A DNA stretch of 64,000 bases from an uncultured Cohaesibacter sp. (GCF_963667045.1 NZ_OY762934.1:2101501-2165500); one strand, 5' to 3'. Positions 17,300 through 26,848 are shown, numbered from the stretch's first letter. Notes: generated by a model not told the origin, from the letters alone. Made by a program: numbers and translations.

Positions 17300-18478
17300 T
17301 TAGTTCGCTTCGGTCATATCCAACACCAGCTGATCATAGCGCGCCACCATGGCCCCCATGGAATAGAGGGTCTTCAGCGCACGGCTCGCTTCAGTGAGTT
17401 GATCGACCAATGTCTTGTCCCGCAGCAACTTGCGGATCGGTTCCGCATAACTGTCCGGATTACTGCTGTCTGCAAACAGGGCACAGGGCCCCAGATCGGT
17501 TTTCATGACCTCTCTTAGCACTGGAATGTCATTGCACACAACCGGTAGCCCTGCCTGAGCAGCTTCCACAGCCGCAAGTCCAAAAGTCTCTGCCTCGGTC
17601 GGAAAGAGAAAGATGTCCATTGCGGCAAGCAGGTCGCCAACCTGATCGGATTCCATTTCCCCCGTGAAATGGGTTCGATCTTCCACGCCAAGGGCGCGTG
17701 CAACAGACCGAAGGCGCATTTCATCCGGCCCCTGCCCGCCAAGGACCAGATGCCAGCATTCGTTGAAAGTCAGGGCATGAATGGCAACATCCAGCCGTTT
17801 GAGCCGGTTCAGCCGAGCGACCGACCCCAGCATGATGACATCGTCGGGCAGACCGAAGCGGGCGCGTGCCTCCGCCTTGCCCAGTTGGGAGCTCTTGTCC
17901 TTGAACCCATGCGGCACATGGATGATACGCCGGGTATAGGCGGCGGGAAAATCCTTGTATTCCCCTGCGGTATCGACCGAGTTGACCGTGATGACATCAT
18001 AAAGCCCGATACGGCCCCAGAGCTTGTCGATGCGGCGAATGGTGTCGTTCATGGTCGCCTGAGCCGAAACCTGATTGGCGATGACATGGCGCACACCGGC
18101 AAGGCGGGCCGCCGGGGCACCGAACAGATTGCCATAATGCTGGAAGGTCAGCACCACATCTGGCTTCAGTGCCCGGATCTGGAAGATCAGCTTGATCAGA
18201 AACATGAGCAGCGCAAAGGGATTGCGCGGACGTTTCTCCACCGTAAAGGATGTATCAGGGGCATGATCGAAGGCGTCGGTCTTGCGATAGAAAAACAGAT
18301 GATGGATGTCATAGCCCTTGGGCGACATGCCTTCCCCCAATAGACGGGAAATCTCCTGTGCTCCGGCGTTTTCGGCCTGTGTCTGGATGAAAAGAAGCCT
18401 GATCGGGCGCTCAGCCCCTGCGGCTTCAGCCGTCGCCTCCGGGGACGTTTCGGTCAAGGATTGGGCCATGTTGGTCAA
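17300..18478 (-). CDS. Glycosyltransferase family 4 (GT-B fold)
   Basis: A 392-residue retaining glycosyltransferase that transfers a sugar from a nucleotide donor to the growing lipid-linked repeat unit. The acceptor half begins IRLLFIQTQAENAGAQE, with the glycine-rich acceptor loop partly replaced. The donor half has SVARLNRLKRLDVAI, WHLVLGGQGPDE and the EX7E-type motif in EAETFGLAAVEAAQAGLPVV. The likely start is TTG 18478: GAGG, which overlaps the stop of the flippase gene, sits 7 bases upstream. ATG 18469 is the alternative. The 9-base gap to the flippase gene shows one operon. Confidence 0.9.
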   Translation of the reverse strand: MTNMAQSLTETSPEATAEAAGAERPIRLLFIQTQAENAGAQEISRLLGEGMSPKGYDIHHLFFYRKTDAFDHAPDTSFTVEKRPRNPFALLMFLIKLIFQIRALKPDVVLTFQHYGNLFGAPAARLAGVRHVIANQVSAQATMNDTIRRIDKLWGRIGLYDVITVNSVDTAGEYKDFPAAYTRRIIHVPHGFKDKSSQLGKAEARARFGLPDDVIMLGSVARLNRLKRLDVAIHALTFNECWHLVLGGQGPDEMRLRSVARALGVEDRTHFTGEMESDQVGDLLAAMDIFLFPTEAETFGLAAVEAAQAGLPVVCNDIPVLREVMKTDLGPCALFADSSNPDSYAEPIRKLLRDKTLVDQLTEASRALKTLYSMGAMVARYDQLVLDMTEAN

Positions 18479-18487
18479 ATGAGTACC

Positions 18488-19900
18488 TCATTGGCTGTCA
18501 GGAATATGATTTGCTTCTGAAAATCTGGTTGGCGGCTCATCCCTGCTCTCGACGATGAAGCGCATAATGGATGAATCCATGCCTGTCAGGCTGCGGCAGA
18601 AATAGTTGGTCAGCCAAGCCATGACGACCATGACCGTACAGGAAACCACAGCCGCCCCCAGAATGCCGAAATGCGGCACGACGAGGAAGAAACCGGCGAC
18701 GCGCAAGATGACCGAGGCCGTGACAATGGTGACATAACGCCCCTCGTGGCCGGTCAGCATCAAAAGGGTCGGCGCAGCGCCATTGGCCGCCGTCATGCCC
18801 GTTCCGATGGCCAAAATCAGGAAGATCCAATAATAGTCGGCATAGGATCGCCCGAAAATCATCAGCATATAGTCGCCGCCAATGACAACAGCTGACATGC
18901 CGACCAACACGACGATCAGACTCATGCCTGCCATCAGGTTCAGCGTATGCTTGAGTTCGGGGATGTTGCGCGAAAAATAGAGTGATGGCACCCGCCGCGT
19001 TCCGAAGGTATAAAGACCACTGGTCGCCAGAGCGAAGGCATTGGCCAGTCGCACGGCCACGAAATAGGCTCCCGCCGAGATCGGGTCAAGCAACATGCCG
19101 ATGATGAAGACCTCCATATGCTGGTTGGAGACTTCCATGATGGAAGCCAGCCAGAAGCGAACGGAGCGCGGCGTCCATTGCTTGACGTCATATTCGGCAA
19201 CGACATCACCGACCTGCTTTTTGACCTCTTTGTTCACGGCCCAGGCCTGGGTGGCGACCACAAAGGCCAGCCCCAGAGCAAAGACAGCGAAAATCTCGGT
19301 GCTGGTAACCGGATGACCGACAAACAGGCTGAAGATCAGGAACACCACCGCAAACGCGCGCCAGGTGAACTCATAGTGGCCATCGGCCATGCGGATGCCA
19401 ACAATCGCCCGCGTGGCGTGTGAGCTGTAGAGGGCAAGGGTGTTGCCAATCAGAAAGGCGACGGAGGCAAAGGCCATCATGTGCCCGGTCTTGATCGTCT
19501 CCGCGAAAATGTTGGTGTCCATTTCGAACGCACCCCAGAATAGGCTGCAAATGAGCACGACGCCCCCGAAGGAGACATACCATCCATAACGCAGAGCTCC
19601 CAGCGCCAAACCAGGTCTGTTATCGGAGAGATATTCACTCCAGGACCGGACGACCTGCATTTCCTGACCGGCGGCTGCCACAATCGACAGAATCGACAAG
19701 GCTGAGAAGAGAATGGAGAAGCGCCCGAACTCCTCGACCCCGGCGGCGTTGGCTGCCAATGAAAACAGCGCAAAGGCAATACCGGCGCTCGCGGCCTTCA
19801 ACACCATGGTGCCGAAGATGCCACGCGCATCCCTGTTTCCCATCAACCGCAGGATTTTTAGCCATATCCCCGAGCGGGGCAATTGAGCCGTTTCTGTCAT
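18488..19900 (-). CDS. Polysaccharide flippase, MOP superfamily (Wzx-like)
   Basis: About 470 residues with some twelve hydrophobic segments, for example TMVLKAASAGIAFALFSLAANAAGVEEFG at the start. The pattern and length fit the oligosaccharide-flippase (PST/Wzx) family, which moves undecaprenyl-linked repeat units across the inner membrane. ATG 19900 (MTETAQLP) is preferred; an in-frame GTG at 19960 would add 20 residues. The ribosome binding site of either is weak. It is the first gene of the minus-strand exopolysaccharide operon: flippase, GT4, GINT1-like, then the co-polymerase after 260 bases. No Wzy polymerase is visible in the window. Confidence 0.85.
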   Translation of the reverse strand: MTETAQLPRSGIWLKILRLMGNRDARGIFGTMVLKAASAGIAFALFSLAANAAGVEEFGRFSILFSALSILSIVAAAGQEMQVVRSWSEYLSDNRPGLALGALRYGWYVSFGGVVLICSLFWGAFEMDTNIFAETIKTGHMMAFASVAFLIGNTLALYSSHATRAIVGIRMADGHYEFTWRAFAVVFLIFSLFVGHPVTSTEIFAVFALGLAFVVATQAWAVNKEVKKQVGDVVAEYDVKQWTPRSVRFWLASIMEVSNQHMEVFIIGMLLDPISAGAYFVAVRLANAFALATSGLYTFGTRRVPSLYFSRNIPELKHTLNLMAGMSLIVVLVGMSAVVIGGDYMLMIFGRSYADYYWIFLILAIGTGMTAANGAAPTLLMLTGHEGRYVTIVTASVILRVAGFFLVVPHFGILGAAVVSCTVMVVMAWLTNYFCRSLTGMDSSIMRFIVESRDEPPTRFSEANHIPDSQ

Positions 19901-20240
19901 TGACTGTATACCTGTTAACTCCCGAAAGCCTCGGGAGATGATCGCCGCACCGGTAGACACTCCATCCCAGAATACCGTTTATTCGATCCCGTCCCAGTGA
20001 GTGAGTATTAGTTGGTATTAAAAAATATTCGGTTACGCGACATGATTAACAGAATGATAATCGAACCGTTCTGATTTTAGGTTTAACGATGTACTGACAA
20101 AAACAGGCCCGATTGCAAAACGCAACAGGTGTTAAACCGCGAGCAATCCGGAACAGTCCGCAAGGGGCATAACCGACATTGAGGCACTCAGCCGGAAGAG
20201 GGAAAGGGTGCAATCCGCAGACCAGCGCCCCATCAGGAGA
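19901..20240. other. Upstream region of the exopolysaccharide operon
   Basis: About 340 bases without a gene. AT-rich sequence at about 20005-20095 is the probable promoter area of the flippase operon. No clear -35/-10 or operator was assigned. Confidence 0.35.
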
Positions 20241-21038
20241 TCAGCGCCCTGTCAGGGAATAGGCCACCAAGCCCACCAGTTCCTTGATCGTCAGATCTGC
20301 CCGTTCGAGCTTGCCGCCGGGATACCAGCTGAATGGCTGGTTGGACAGGTTGGTGCGATGGTCAACCGGATCGGGAATGAGATTGGTCCAGCCCGCCCGT
20401 TCGAAACTGTTCATGGCGCGCAGCATGTGAAAGCCGCTGGTGATCAGAACCCAGCGCTTGTGTCTCTCCTCCCCCATGAGGCGAGAGGAAAAGAGAGCAT
20501 TCTCAGCCGTGTTGCGCGACTTGGTCTCGATCAGGATACGATGAGACTGCACGCCCATCTCGACCAGCAGATCCCGGGTCATTTCCGCCTCGCTGGCGCC
20601 GTCATTGCCCAAGACGAGATCAAGGGGTGAAGCATTGCCCCCCGAAATCAGGATCGGACAGTCAGGAAACATCCGGGCAAGCCGGACGGCTTCCGTGATG
20701 CGTTCTCCGGCGTGGTTGAACTCCGGCTGCTGCCAGTGTTCGGAATGGCTGGTGATGATGCTGCCCCCGAGTACAAGGATACCCTCCACCGGCTTGCCGT
20801 CGGTCAGGTCCGGGTTGGCCGGATAGGCGGTTTCGAGCCGGGCCAGCACAACATCGGTTAGCGGCGACAGAGCCAGCACCAGAATGACGAAGGTGATCGC
20901 CAACAGCCATTTGGCTGGTGCGATGGCACCGGAAAAGAGCGCAATCAGACTGAACAGGGAGCCCAGAAACAGCCAACTCTCGACCAGCAGCAAGAGGCCG
21001 ACAATCTTGGAGAGAATGAAGAAAGCGGTTCCCATCAT
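20241..21038 (-). CDS. YdcF family protein (DUF218; SanA/ElyC-like)
   Basis: A 265-residue inner-membrane protein with two N-terminal transmembrane segments (about residues 8-30 and 36-62), then a DUF218 domain. The motifs are EGILVLGGSI, ERITEAVRLARMFPDCPILISGG, the acidic SRNTAENALFS, and VLITSGFHMLRAMNSF. Members such as ElyC affect envelope integrity and undecaprenyl-lipid-dependent polysaccharide assembly, but the reaction is not established. The gene starts 3 bases after the SDR gene ends, so the two form an operon. It lies directly downstream of the exopolysaccharide locus. Confidence 0.87.
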   Translation of the reverse strand: MMGTAFFILSKIVGLLLLVESWLFLGSLFSLIALFSGAIAPAKWLLAITFVILVLALSPLTDVVLARLETAYPANPDLTDGKPVEGILVLGGSIITSHSEHWQQPEFNHAGERITEAVRLARMFPDCPILISGGNASPLDLVLGNDGASEAEMTRDLLVEMGVQSHRILIETKSRNTAENALFSSRLMGEERHKRWVLITSGFHMLRAMNSFERAGWTNLIPDPVDHRTNLSNQPFSWYPGGKLERADLTIKELVGLVAYSLTGR

Positions 21039-21041
21039 GAT

Positions 21042-21737
21042 CTACCAGCCATGGGGTTCGCCATTCCATTTGAAGAAGCCGCCATTGTCGGCTTGTGTGG
21101 CCTTCTCAATGGTGGCGGCGATTCCCGCTGCGCTTTCTGCCGGGGTGATCTGGGCATGCGGTCCGCCCATGTCGGTTTTCACCCAGCCCGGATGCAGGAG
21201 AATGCAGATCAGTCCGTCGGCGGCCACCTCCTGAGCCAGGATCGACATCACCTTGTTGACGGCCGCCTTGGACGAGCGATAGGCATATTGCCCGGTGCCC
21301 TCGTTGCAGATGGCCCCCATCTGGCTGGAGATGGTCGCGATTTTGGCACCATCTGCGGCCTTGAGTTGGGGCAGCAGAGCTTCGGTCACCCGCAGCGGTG
21401 CCATGGCGTTGACCGCAAAGGTCTCGGCCCATTCGTCATAGTCTATGTCATTGCGCGACTGGTGCTTGCTGCCCTTGATGCCCGCATTGTTGATCAACAG
21501 GTCGATCGGCTGACCATCTAAAGCTTTGGCCAAAGCGTCAACTGATGCCTGATTGGTCACGTCGAGCGTGTGCAGCGCGATCCGGCCAAGATTCGCCGGA
21601 ACCAGCGCACGCAAGGCGTCTGCCTTTTCCGGTTGGCGGCAACAGGCGTGAACATGCCAATTTCCCTCGGCAAGATAATGGCTGACGAGCGCCAGACCGA
21701 CGCCCCTGTTGGCTCCGGAAATGATGCAATGCTTCAT
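21042..21737 (-). CDS. Short-chain dehydrogenase/reductase (SDR)
   Basis: A 231-residue cytoplasmic oxidoreductase with a Rossmann fold. The cofactor motif is SGANRGVG near residue 6 (the classical TGxxxGxG slightly varied), NNAGIK near 80, the catalytic serine in TISSQMG, and the YxxxK pair as YAYRSSKAAVN. The type is the classical C-factor-like SDR subgroup; substrate unknown. ATG 21737 is clear: AGGAGA lies 7 bases upstream. It is co-transcribed with the YdcF-like gene downstream and divergent from ahcY. Confidence 0.87.
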   Translation of the reverse strand: MKHCIISGANRGVGLALVSHYLAEGNWHVHACCRQPEKADALRALVPANLGRIALHTLDVTNQASVDALAKALDGQPIDLLINNAGIKGSKHQSRNDIDYDEWAETFAVNAMAPLRVTEALLPQLKAADGAKIATISSQMGAICNEGTGQYAYRSSKAAVNKVMSILAQEVAADGLICILLHPGWVKTDMGGPHAQITPAESAAGIAATIEKATQADNGGFFKWNGEPHGW

Positions 21738-21994
21738 GAGCGGCTCTCCTTGAATTGTGCAATAGTAGTGTCTGTCCAAAAGAATATGGTGCAGGCAAGC
21801 CGGGTATGACGTCGACAGACCAAGGCGGGACAATGCTGGCTGTCCCGGACCGGGAACTCAAGATCTTTTTGTGCGGACCTTCGAATGACTGATCATGGCT
21901 GCACAAAAATGGTGCCAATAAGGCAGTGGCCAGCGGGCAGGTCATGACGTCTCGATCAATGCCTTCATACTCCCTCAATCATATCCCTTCAGTC

Positions 21995-22014
21995 ATATAA
22001 AGAATTCTTTATAT
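21995..22014. promoter_or_regulatory. Perfect 20-bp palindrome upstream of ahcY, candidate SAH/SAM-responsive operator
   Basis: The sequence ATATAAAGAATTCTTTATAT is its own reverse complement and lies 141 bases upstream of the ahcY start. ArsR-type methionine-cycle repressors (SahR/SamR groups) bind palindromes of this kind upstream of ahcY in proteobacteria. I recognise the type but cannot confirm the exact motif. No second copy was noticed in the window. Confidence 0.5.
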
Positions 22015-22154
22015 CCTTATTGCCTTGCGCTTCGATGCAGGGTATAGCTGTTGCAAAATCGGGCAGGAGATCCGGCACTGATAATGTTCGGCCTGCTCGC
22101 AGAGATCAATTGGACCCGTCCACACACGTACGGTCCAGGACTTGAGGTATTACA

Positions 22155-23546
22155 ATGGCTGATTTTGTCGTCAAAGATCTGTCCCTGGCTGACTGGGGAC
22201 GCAAGGAAATTACCATCGCCGAAACCGAAATGCCCGGCCTGATGCAGACCCGCGCCGAATATGGCCCGTCGCAGCCGCTGAAGGGCGCACGGATCACCGG
22301 TTCCCTGCACATGACCATCCAGACCGCAGTTCTGATCGAGACCCTGACGGCGCTGGGCGCTGAAGTGCGCTGGGCAACCTGCAACATCTTCTCCACCCAG
22401 GACCACGCAGCAGCCGCGATTGCTGCCACCGGCGTGCCGGTCTATGCCGTCAAGGGCGAGAGCCTCGTGGAATACTGGGACTATGTGGACCGCATCTTCG
22501 ACTGGCCGGATGGAAAAGGTCCGAACCTGATCCTCGACGATGGCGGCGACGCAACCATGTATGTTCTGCTCGGTGCCAAGGCTGATGCCGGTGAAGAGAT
22601 CATCCCGAACCCCGGCAACGAGGAAGAGGAAGTGGTCAAGGCCCAGATCATGAAACGCGCCAAGGCCACTCCGGGCTGGTTCACCAAGATCCGTGACGGT
22701 ATCCTTGGTGTTTCCGAAGAGACCACCACTGGTGTTCACCGCCTTTATCATCTGGCCAAGGCTGGCGATCTGCCCTTCCCGGCGATCAACGTCAACGACT
22801 CGGTCACCAAGTCCAAGTTCGACAACCTTTATGGCTGCCGCGAGTCCCTTGTCGATGGCATCAAGCGCGCAACCGACGTGATGATCTCCGGCAAGGTTGC
22901 CGTCGTTGCCGGCTTTGGCGACGTGGGCAAGGGCTCGGCCGAATCCCTGCGTTCCCAGGGTGCCCGCGTCGTGGTCACCGAAATCGACCCGATCTGCGCG
23001 CTGCAGGCCTCCATGCAGGGCTATGAAGTGGTCACCATGGAAGACGCCGCTCCGAAGGGCGACATTTTCGTGACCACCACCGGCAACAAGGATGTCATAA
23101 CCCATGACCACATGCGCGCCATGAAGGACCGCGCCATTGTCTGCAACATCGGCCACTTCGATAGCGAGATCCAGATCGGCGCGCTCAGAAACTACAGATG
23201 GCACAATGTGAAGCCGCAGGTCGATGAAGTGGAGTTCCCCGATGGCAAGCGCATCATCGTGCTGGCTGAAGGGCGTCTGGTCAACCTTGGCTGCGCCACC
23301 GGCCACCCATCCTTCGTGATGAGCGCCAGCTTCACCAACCAGACCCTTGCCCAGATTGAGCTGTTCCAGCGTCACGACCAGTATGGCAAGGACGTTTACG
23401 TGCTGCCAAAGGCTCTCGACGAGAAGGTTGCGATGCTGCATCTGGAAAAACTGGGCGTCAAATTGACCAAGCTCAGCAAGGAACAGGCCGATTATATCGG
23501 CGTGCCTGTGGAAGGACCGTTCAAGGCGGATCACTACCGCTATTAG
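22155..23546 (+). CDS. ahcY: Adenosylhomocysteinase (SAH hydrolase)
   Basis: A 463-residue cytoplasmic NAD-dependent enzyme that splits S-adenosylhomocysteine into homocysteine and adenosine, removing the inhibitor of methyltransferases. The N-terminus has [15 protein letters not shown]. The substrate region includes [13 protein letters not shown]. The NAD motif is [14 protein letters not shown] near residue 250. The C-terminus ends FKADHYRY, the invariant family tail. ATG 22155 has GAGG 7 bases upstream. Probable control is by the palindrome at 21995-22014. divL follows on the same strand, an arrangement common in rhizobia. Confidence 0.97.
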   Translation: MADFVVKDLSLADWGRKEITIAETEMPGLMQTRAEYGPSQPLKGARITGSLHMTIQTAVLIETLTALGAEVRWATCNIFSTQDHAAAAIAATGVPVYAVKGESLVEYWDYVDRIFDWPDGKGPNLILDDGGDATMYVLLGAKADAGEEIIPNPGNEEEEVVKAQIMKRAKATPGWFTKIRDGILGVSEETTTGVHRLYHLAKAGDLPFPAINVNDSVTKSKFDNLYGCRESLVDGIKRATDVMISGKVAVVAGFGDVGKGSAESLRSQGARVVVTEIDPICALQASMQGYEVVTMEDAAPKGDIFVTTTGNKDVITHDHMRAMKDRAIVCNIGHFDSEIQIGALRNYRWHNVKPQVDEVEFPDGKRIIVLAEGRLVNLGCATGHPSFVMSASFTNQTLAQIELFQRHDQYGKDVYVLPKALDEKVAMLHLEKLGVKLTKLSKEQADYIGVPVEGPFKADHYRY

Positions 23547-23552
23547 GCACAT

Positions 23553-23571
23553 CCTTAACGAAATGTTAAGG
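23553..23571 (+). repeat. Small stem-loop after ahcY; also matches a CtrA box
   Basis: CCTTAAC-GAAAT-GTTAAGG is a perfect 7-bp inverted repeat 7 bases after the ahcY stop. It also contains TTAA-N7-TTAA (23555-23569), the consensus of the cell-cycle regulator CtrA. A chance match is possible: about one per window is expected at random. Confidence 0.4.
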
Positions 23572-23622
23572 AATGGCGAAAATCCAACAGGTTAACGCCT
23601 CAACACCAATCATTTGAAATGA

Positions 23623-23660
23623 AGCGCCCTTATTCCGATGTGAAAAGGGCGCTTTTTTTT
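23623..23660 (+). terminator. Rho-independent terminator of ahcY
   Basis: AGCGCCCTT (23623-23631) pairs with AAGGGCGCT (23645-23653) and is followed by an unbroken T tract to 23660. Confidence 0.9.
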
Positions 23661-23677
23661 GGCCAAATTCTCACGCG

Positions 23678-23860
23678 GACTCTTCTGCCCGAGTCGCGGA
23701 AAGGTTAATGTAAAGTGATTCGATTTGGATCGGAGGAGGCCCCGGTTCAAATCCCGAAATGGCGTAGTTTCAAGCAGTATCCAATATGTTGGGCCTGAGG
23801 CTTTTCCTCTGTTTGTTTCATTCAGGGGCCGATGGAGGAGTCTGAGTCTTTTCCGGATTC
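23678..23860. promoter_or_regulatory. Cluster of six GANTC (CcrM) methylation sites upstream of divL
   Basis: GANTC occurs at 23678, 23691, 23717, 23838, 23844 and 23856, i.e. six sites in 183 bases where fewer than one is expected by chance. CcrM methylates GANTC in alphaproteobacteria, and GcrA reads its methylation state at promoters. The divL promoter probably lies here. Confidence 0.6.
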
Positions 23861-24026
23861 CGGTTGCCAATGACATGACTGCTGTCGGTGAAAAGACGAG
23901 TGTGAAAATGCGTTCCGGTCATGGTGTGTAGGGCATCTTCAATGACCAAATGGGCAGAATGATCGGTGCATGCCGATCATGCGCGAAGACCTTCCCGGAG
24001 GAAGGCTTGGCGCGACAGGTGAAAGA

Positions 24027-26822
24027 ATGAACGACCGGATATCGGTCTTTCGGAGCGGCGAAAGGACGAGCAAGATGCCGAAAAACGGCCTGTTCGGAAA
24101 CATAACAAAACCCCATCGTCTCGATCAGTTGACGGTCAGTACGCGTGATCAGGACGACCAGACAGAAGCACAGGCTACAAAAGCCCTGTCCAGTTCCTTT
24201 CTTTCCAACATTCTGCATCCGGTACAGTTTTTTGGCACGCTGCCGCTGTTCCTGTCTCTTTCGCTTGCTCTCTCGCTCGCACTCCCTGTCATTGTACTGG
24301 CTGGCTCGGCAAGCCCGTCGGCTCCTGAAGCTGAAGGCGCCACAGAAGACCTGCTGGCCGGAGAGCTGCTGCCGTCAATCCCGGCCCTGATCGAACGCCC
24401 GACCTCTTCCCTTACCGAATCCTTCGGCGGCAAGCCGGTTCAGTGGGAGCTGCTCGGGCTGGCGCTGATCTGCGCGCTGGCGATCTTCGTGCTGATTGCC
24501 GGCTGGGCGGTGATCCGCGAGCGCCGTCGCAGTCGCGCCCGGCTGATGTCCGCCATGGAAGCCATCCAGACACTGCAGACAAAACTGGATCGCTCCGAAA
24601 GTCTTCTCAATGCGACCGACCAGATGCTGATCATCTGGAACGGCAAGGACCAGCAGCCGATCGTCACTGGCAATCTGGTGACCAACGATCATCTCGTGCC
24701 GGTGGGTAACGCCATTCTGGCCTTTGGCAACTGGCTGCAGGTGGATAGCGTTCAGGACATCGAAAAGGCCATCAGCACCCTGCGTGCAACCGGGCAGCGT
24801 TTTGTCCAGTCGGCCCAGACCCTCAATGGCAATCTGGTAGAATTTCGCGGCCGCACATCCGGTGGACGCGCGCTCGTCCAGCTGCGCATTCTGGAAGGCG
24901 ACGAACATGACCGCGTGCGGATGGAACATGAGGCCGCCCGCCAGCGCAAGGAACTGTCCCGTCTTGCCACCCTACTCAACAGCATGCCGATGCCAGTCTG
25001 GTCTCGCGATGAAGACGGCCAGTTGACATGGGCCAATGACGCCTATGTGCGGGCTGTCGACGGCAAAACCCTTGAGGCCGTTCTGGAAGACCAGATCGAG
25101 CTTCTGGACCAGCGCGGTCGGGAAGCGGTTTTGCAGATTCACGAACGCCGTGGCCAGTCGGGTGGCAATAAGGATCTGGCCGTCAAACGGTTGCCGATCA
25201 TTGCGGAAGGCAAGCGCAAGATCTTCGACGTGACGGACATCTATCAGCATCCGGGTTCTGTCGGCATCGCAACGGACGTTTCCGATCTGGAGGACGCCGA
25301 GAAGGCTCTTGATCGCATGCATCTGTTCTATGCCAACACGCTGGATCAGCTGACAACGCCGGTTGCGATCTTCGATTCCTCCCAGCAGCTGCAGTTCTAC
25401 AATGCCGCCTACAGCAGCCAGTTCAAGCTGGACCCGGCCTTTCTTGACACCAATCCGGACGAGAATGCGATCCTTGAAAAGCTGCGCATCAACCGCAGCC
25501 TGCCGGAACAGGCCAATTTCCACGAGTGGAAGAAGAAGTACCTCTCCTCCTATCGCGATGTGGAAGCACACGAGCACTGGTGGCATCTGCCTGATGGCCA
25601 ATCCCTGCGCGTCATCGCCGCCCCCAATCCGGACGCTGGCGTTATCTACATCTTCGAGAATGTGACCGAACGGCTGGACCTCGAAAAGCGCTACAATGCT
25701 CTTATCCGCATGCAGAGCGAGACGCTCGACCATCTCAACGACGGCGTCGTGGTGTTTGGGTCCGATGGCCGCCTGCGCATGTCCAACCCCGCCTTCAGCC
25801 GCCTGTGGGACTTCCAGAACGATCAGCTCGAAGGCCAGCCCCATGTGGCTGCCGTGCTGGAACTGTGCCGCCGGAAATATGATTCCACCAAGGTCTGGGC
25901 TACCCTCATTGGCAGTGTTGTCGGCCTTGAAGACAAGCGCGAGGGCGTGATCGGCCGGATGGAATGCGTTGACGGACGGTTCCTCGATTATGCCTCCATC
26001 CCCCTGCCCGATGGCGCAACCATGATGACCTTTGTCGATGTCACCGGCAATGTCACCGTCGAACGCAGCCTGCAGGAACGCAACGAAGCCCTGCTTGCAG
26101 CCGACCAGCTCAAGAACACCTTCATTCAGCATGTGTCCTACGAACTGCGCTCGCCCCTGACCAACATCATAGGCTTCACCGAGCTTCTGACCAGCGAATC
26201 CTTCGGCTCGCTCAACGAACGCCAGCGCGAATATACCGACCACATCATGACCTCCAGCTCTTCGCTGCTGGCCATCGTCAACGACATTCTCGATCTGGCG
26301 ACCATCGATGCGGGCATCGTCGTACTTGATCTCGATCTGGTGGACCCGGTCGATTCGATCCGGGCTGCGGCAGAGGGCCTGCAGGACCGGCTGGCCGAAA
26401 AGAACATCCGTCTCGACATTTCGGTTGCCGAAAACATGGGGGAATTCACCGGCGATCAGAAGCGGGTGCGGCAGGTGCTGTTCAATCTCATTTCCAATGC
26501 CATTGCCTTCTCGGATCCGGGAACGGACATCTCCATCGTGGCAGAACGGACGTCGATGGACATCCTGTTCACAGTCAGCGACAAGGGCTGCGGCATGCCG
26601 GAAAATTATCTCGATTCCGCCTTCGATCGCTTTGAAAGCCGCACATCCGGCAATGGCCGCGGCGGCGCCGGTCTGGGCCTTTCCATCGTCAAGAGTTTTG
26701 TCGAGCTGCACGGTGGCAAGGTGACCATCGCCAGCAACGAGGGAAAGGGTACGAGCGTTACCTGCAGCTTTCCCATTGAACCTAAAGTAGACGCCCGCTC
26801 GACCACCGCCGCAGCTGAATAG
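24027..26822 (+). CDS. divL: DivL-type PAS sensor kinase with tyrosine at the phospho-acceptor site
   Basis: About 931 residues. Two transmembrane segments (about residues 69-93 and 142-163) enclose a short periplasmic loop. Several PAS domains follow (about 315-420, 435-550, 560-675). The H-box reads FIQHVSYELRSPL with Tyr705 where kinases have histidine, the hallmark of DivL. The ATPase domain has its N-box at LFNLISNAIAFSD, G1 at DKGCGMP and G2 at GGAGLGLSI. In Caulobacter, DivL promotes CckA activity and so CtrA phosphorylation; DivK~P binding blocks this. The start is ambiguous: ATG 24027 (AGGTGA upstream) or ATG 24075 (AAGGA 8 bases upstream). GANTC sites in the upstream region suggest CcrM/GcrA control. 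Confidence 0.9.
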   Translation: MNDRISVFRSGERTSKMPKNGLFGNITKPHRLDQLTVSTRDQDDQTEAQATKALSSSFLSNILHPVQFFGTLPLFLSLSLALSLALPVIVLAGSASPSAPEAEGATEDLLAGELLPSIPALIERPTSSLTESFGGKPVQWELLGLALICALAIFVLIAGWAVIRERRRSRARLMSAMEAIQTLQTKLDRSESLLNATDQMLIIWNGKDQQPIVTGNLVTNDHLVPVGNAILAFGNWLQVDSVQDIEKAISTLRATGQRFVQSAQTLNGNLVEFRGRTSGGRALVQLRILEGDEHDRVRMEHEAARQRKELSRLATLLNSMPMPVWSRDEDGQLTWANDAYVRAVDGKTLEAVLEDQIELLDQRGREAVLQIHERRGQSGGNKDLAVKRLPIIAEGKRKIFDVTDIYQHPGSVGIATDVSDLEDAEKALDRMHLFYANTLDQLTTPVAIFDSSQQLQFYNAAYSSQFKLDPAFLDTNPDENAILEKLRINRSLPEQANFHEWKKKYLSSYRDVEAHEHWWHLPDGQSLRVIAAPNPDAGVIYIFENVTERLDLEKRYNALIRMQSETLDHLNDGVVVFGSDGRLRMSNPAFSRLWDFQNDQLEGQPHVAAVLELCRRKYDSTKVWATLIGSVVGLEDKREGVIGRMECVDGRFLDYASIPLPDGATMMTFVDVTGNVTVERSLQERNEALLAADQLKNTFIQHVSYELRSPLTNIIGFTELLTSESFGSLNERQREYTDHIMTSSSSLLAIVNDILDLATIDAGIVVLDLDLVDPVDSIRAAAEGLQDRLAEKNIRLDISVAENMGEFTGDQKRVRQVLFNLISNAIAFSDPGTDISIVAERTSMDILFTVSDKGCGMPENYLDSAFDRFESRTSGNGRGGAGLGLSIVKSFVELHGGKVTIASNEGKGTSVTCSFPIEPKVDARSTTAAAE

Positions 26823-26848
26823 CCCGGCGACAGCGCAACACCGAAATC

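Noticed and set aside
22017-23552. Open frame of 511 codons opposite ahcY
   Set aside because: Exact antisense of the highly conserved ahcY; composition is that of a shadow frame.
23555-23569. Full CtrA consensus box after ahcY as a divL regulator
   Set aside because: It lies upstream of the ahcY terminator, about 460 bases from divL, and is equally explained by a simple stem-loop; kept only as a weak note.
23738-23757. Sequence resembling a tRNA T arm (CCCGGTTCAAATCCCG) upstream of divL
   Set aside because: No acceptor, D or anticodon arms can be built around it.
24972-26711. Long open frame (579 codons) on the minus strand opposite divL
   Set aside because: It mirrors the codon structure of divL, has no ribosome binding site or family match, and is an expected shadow in GC-rich coding DNA.
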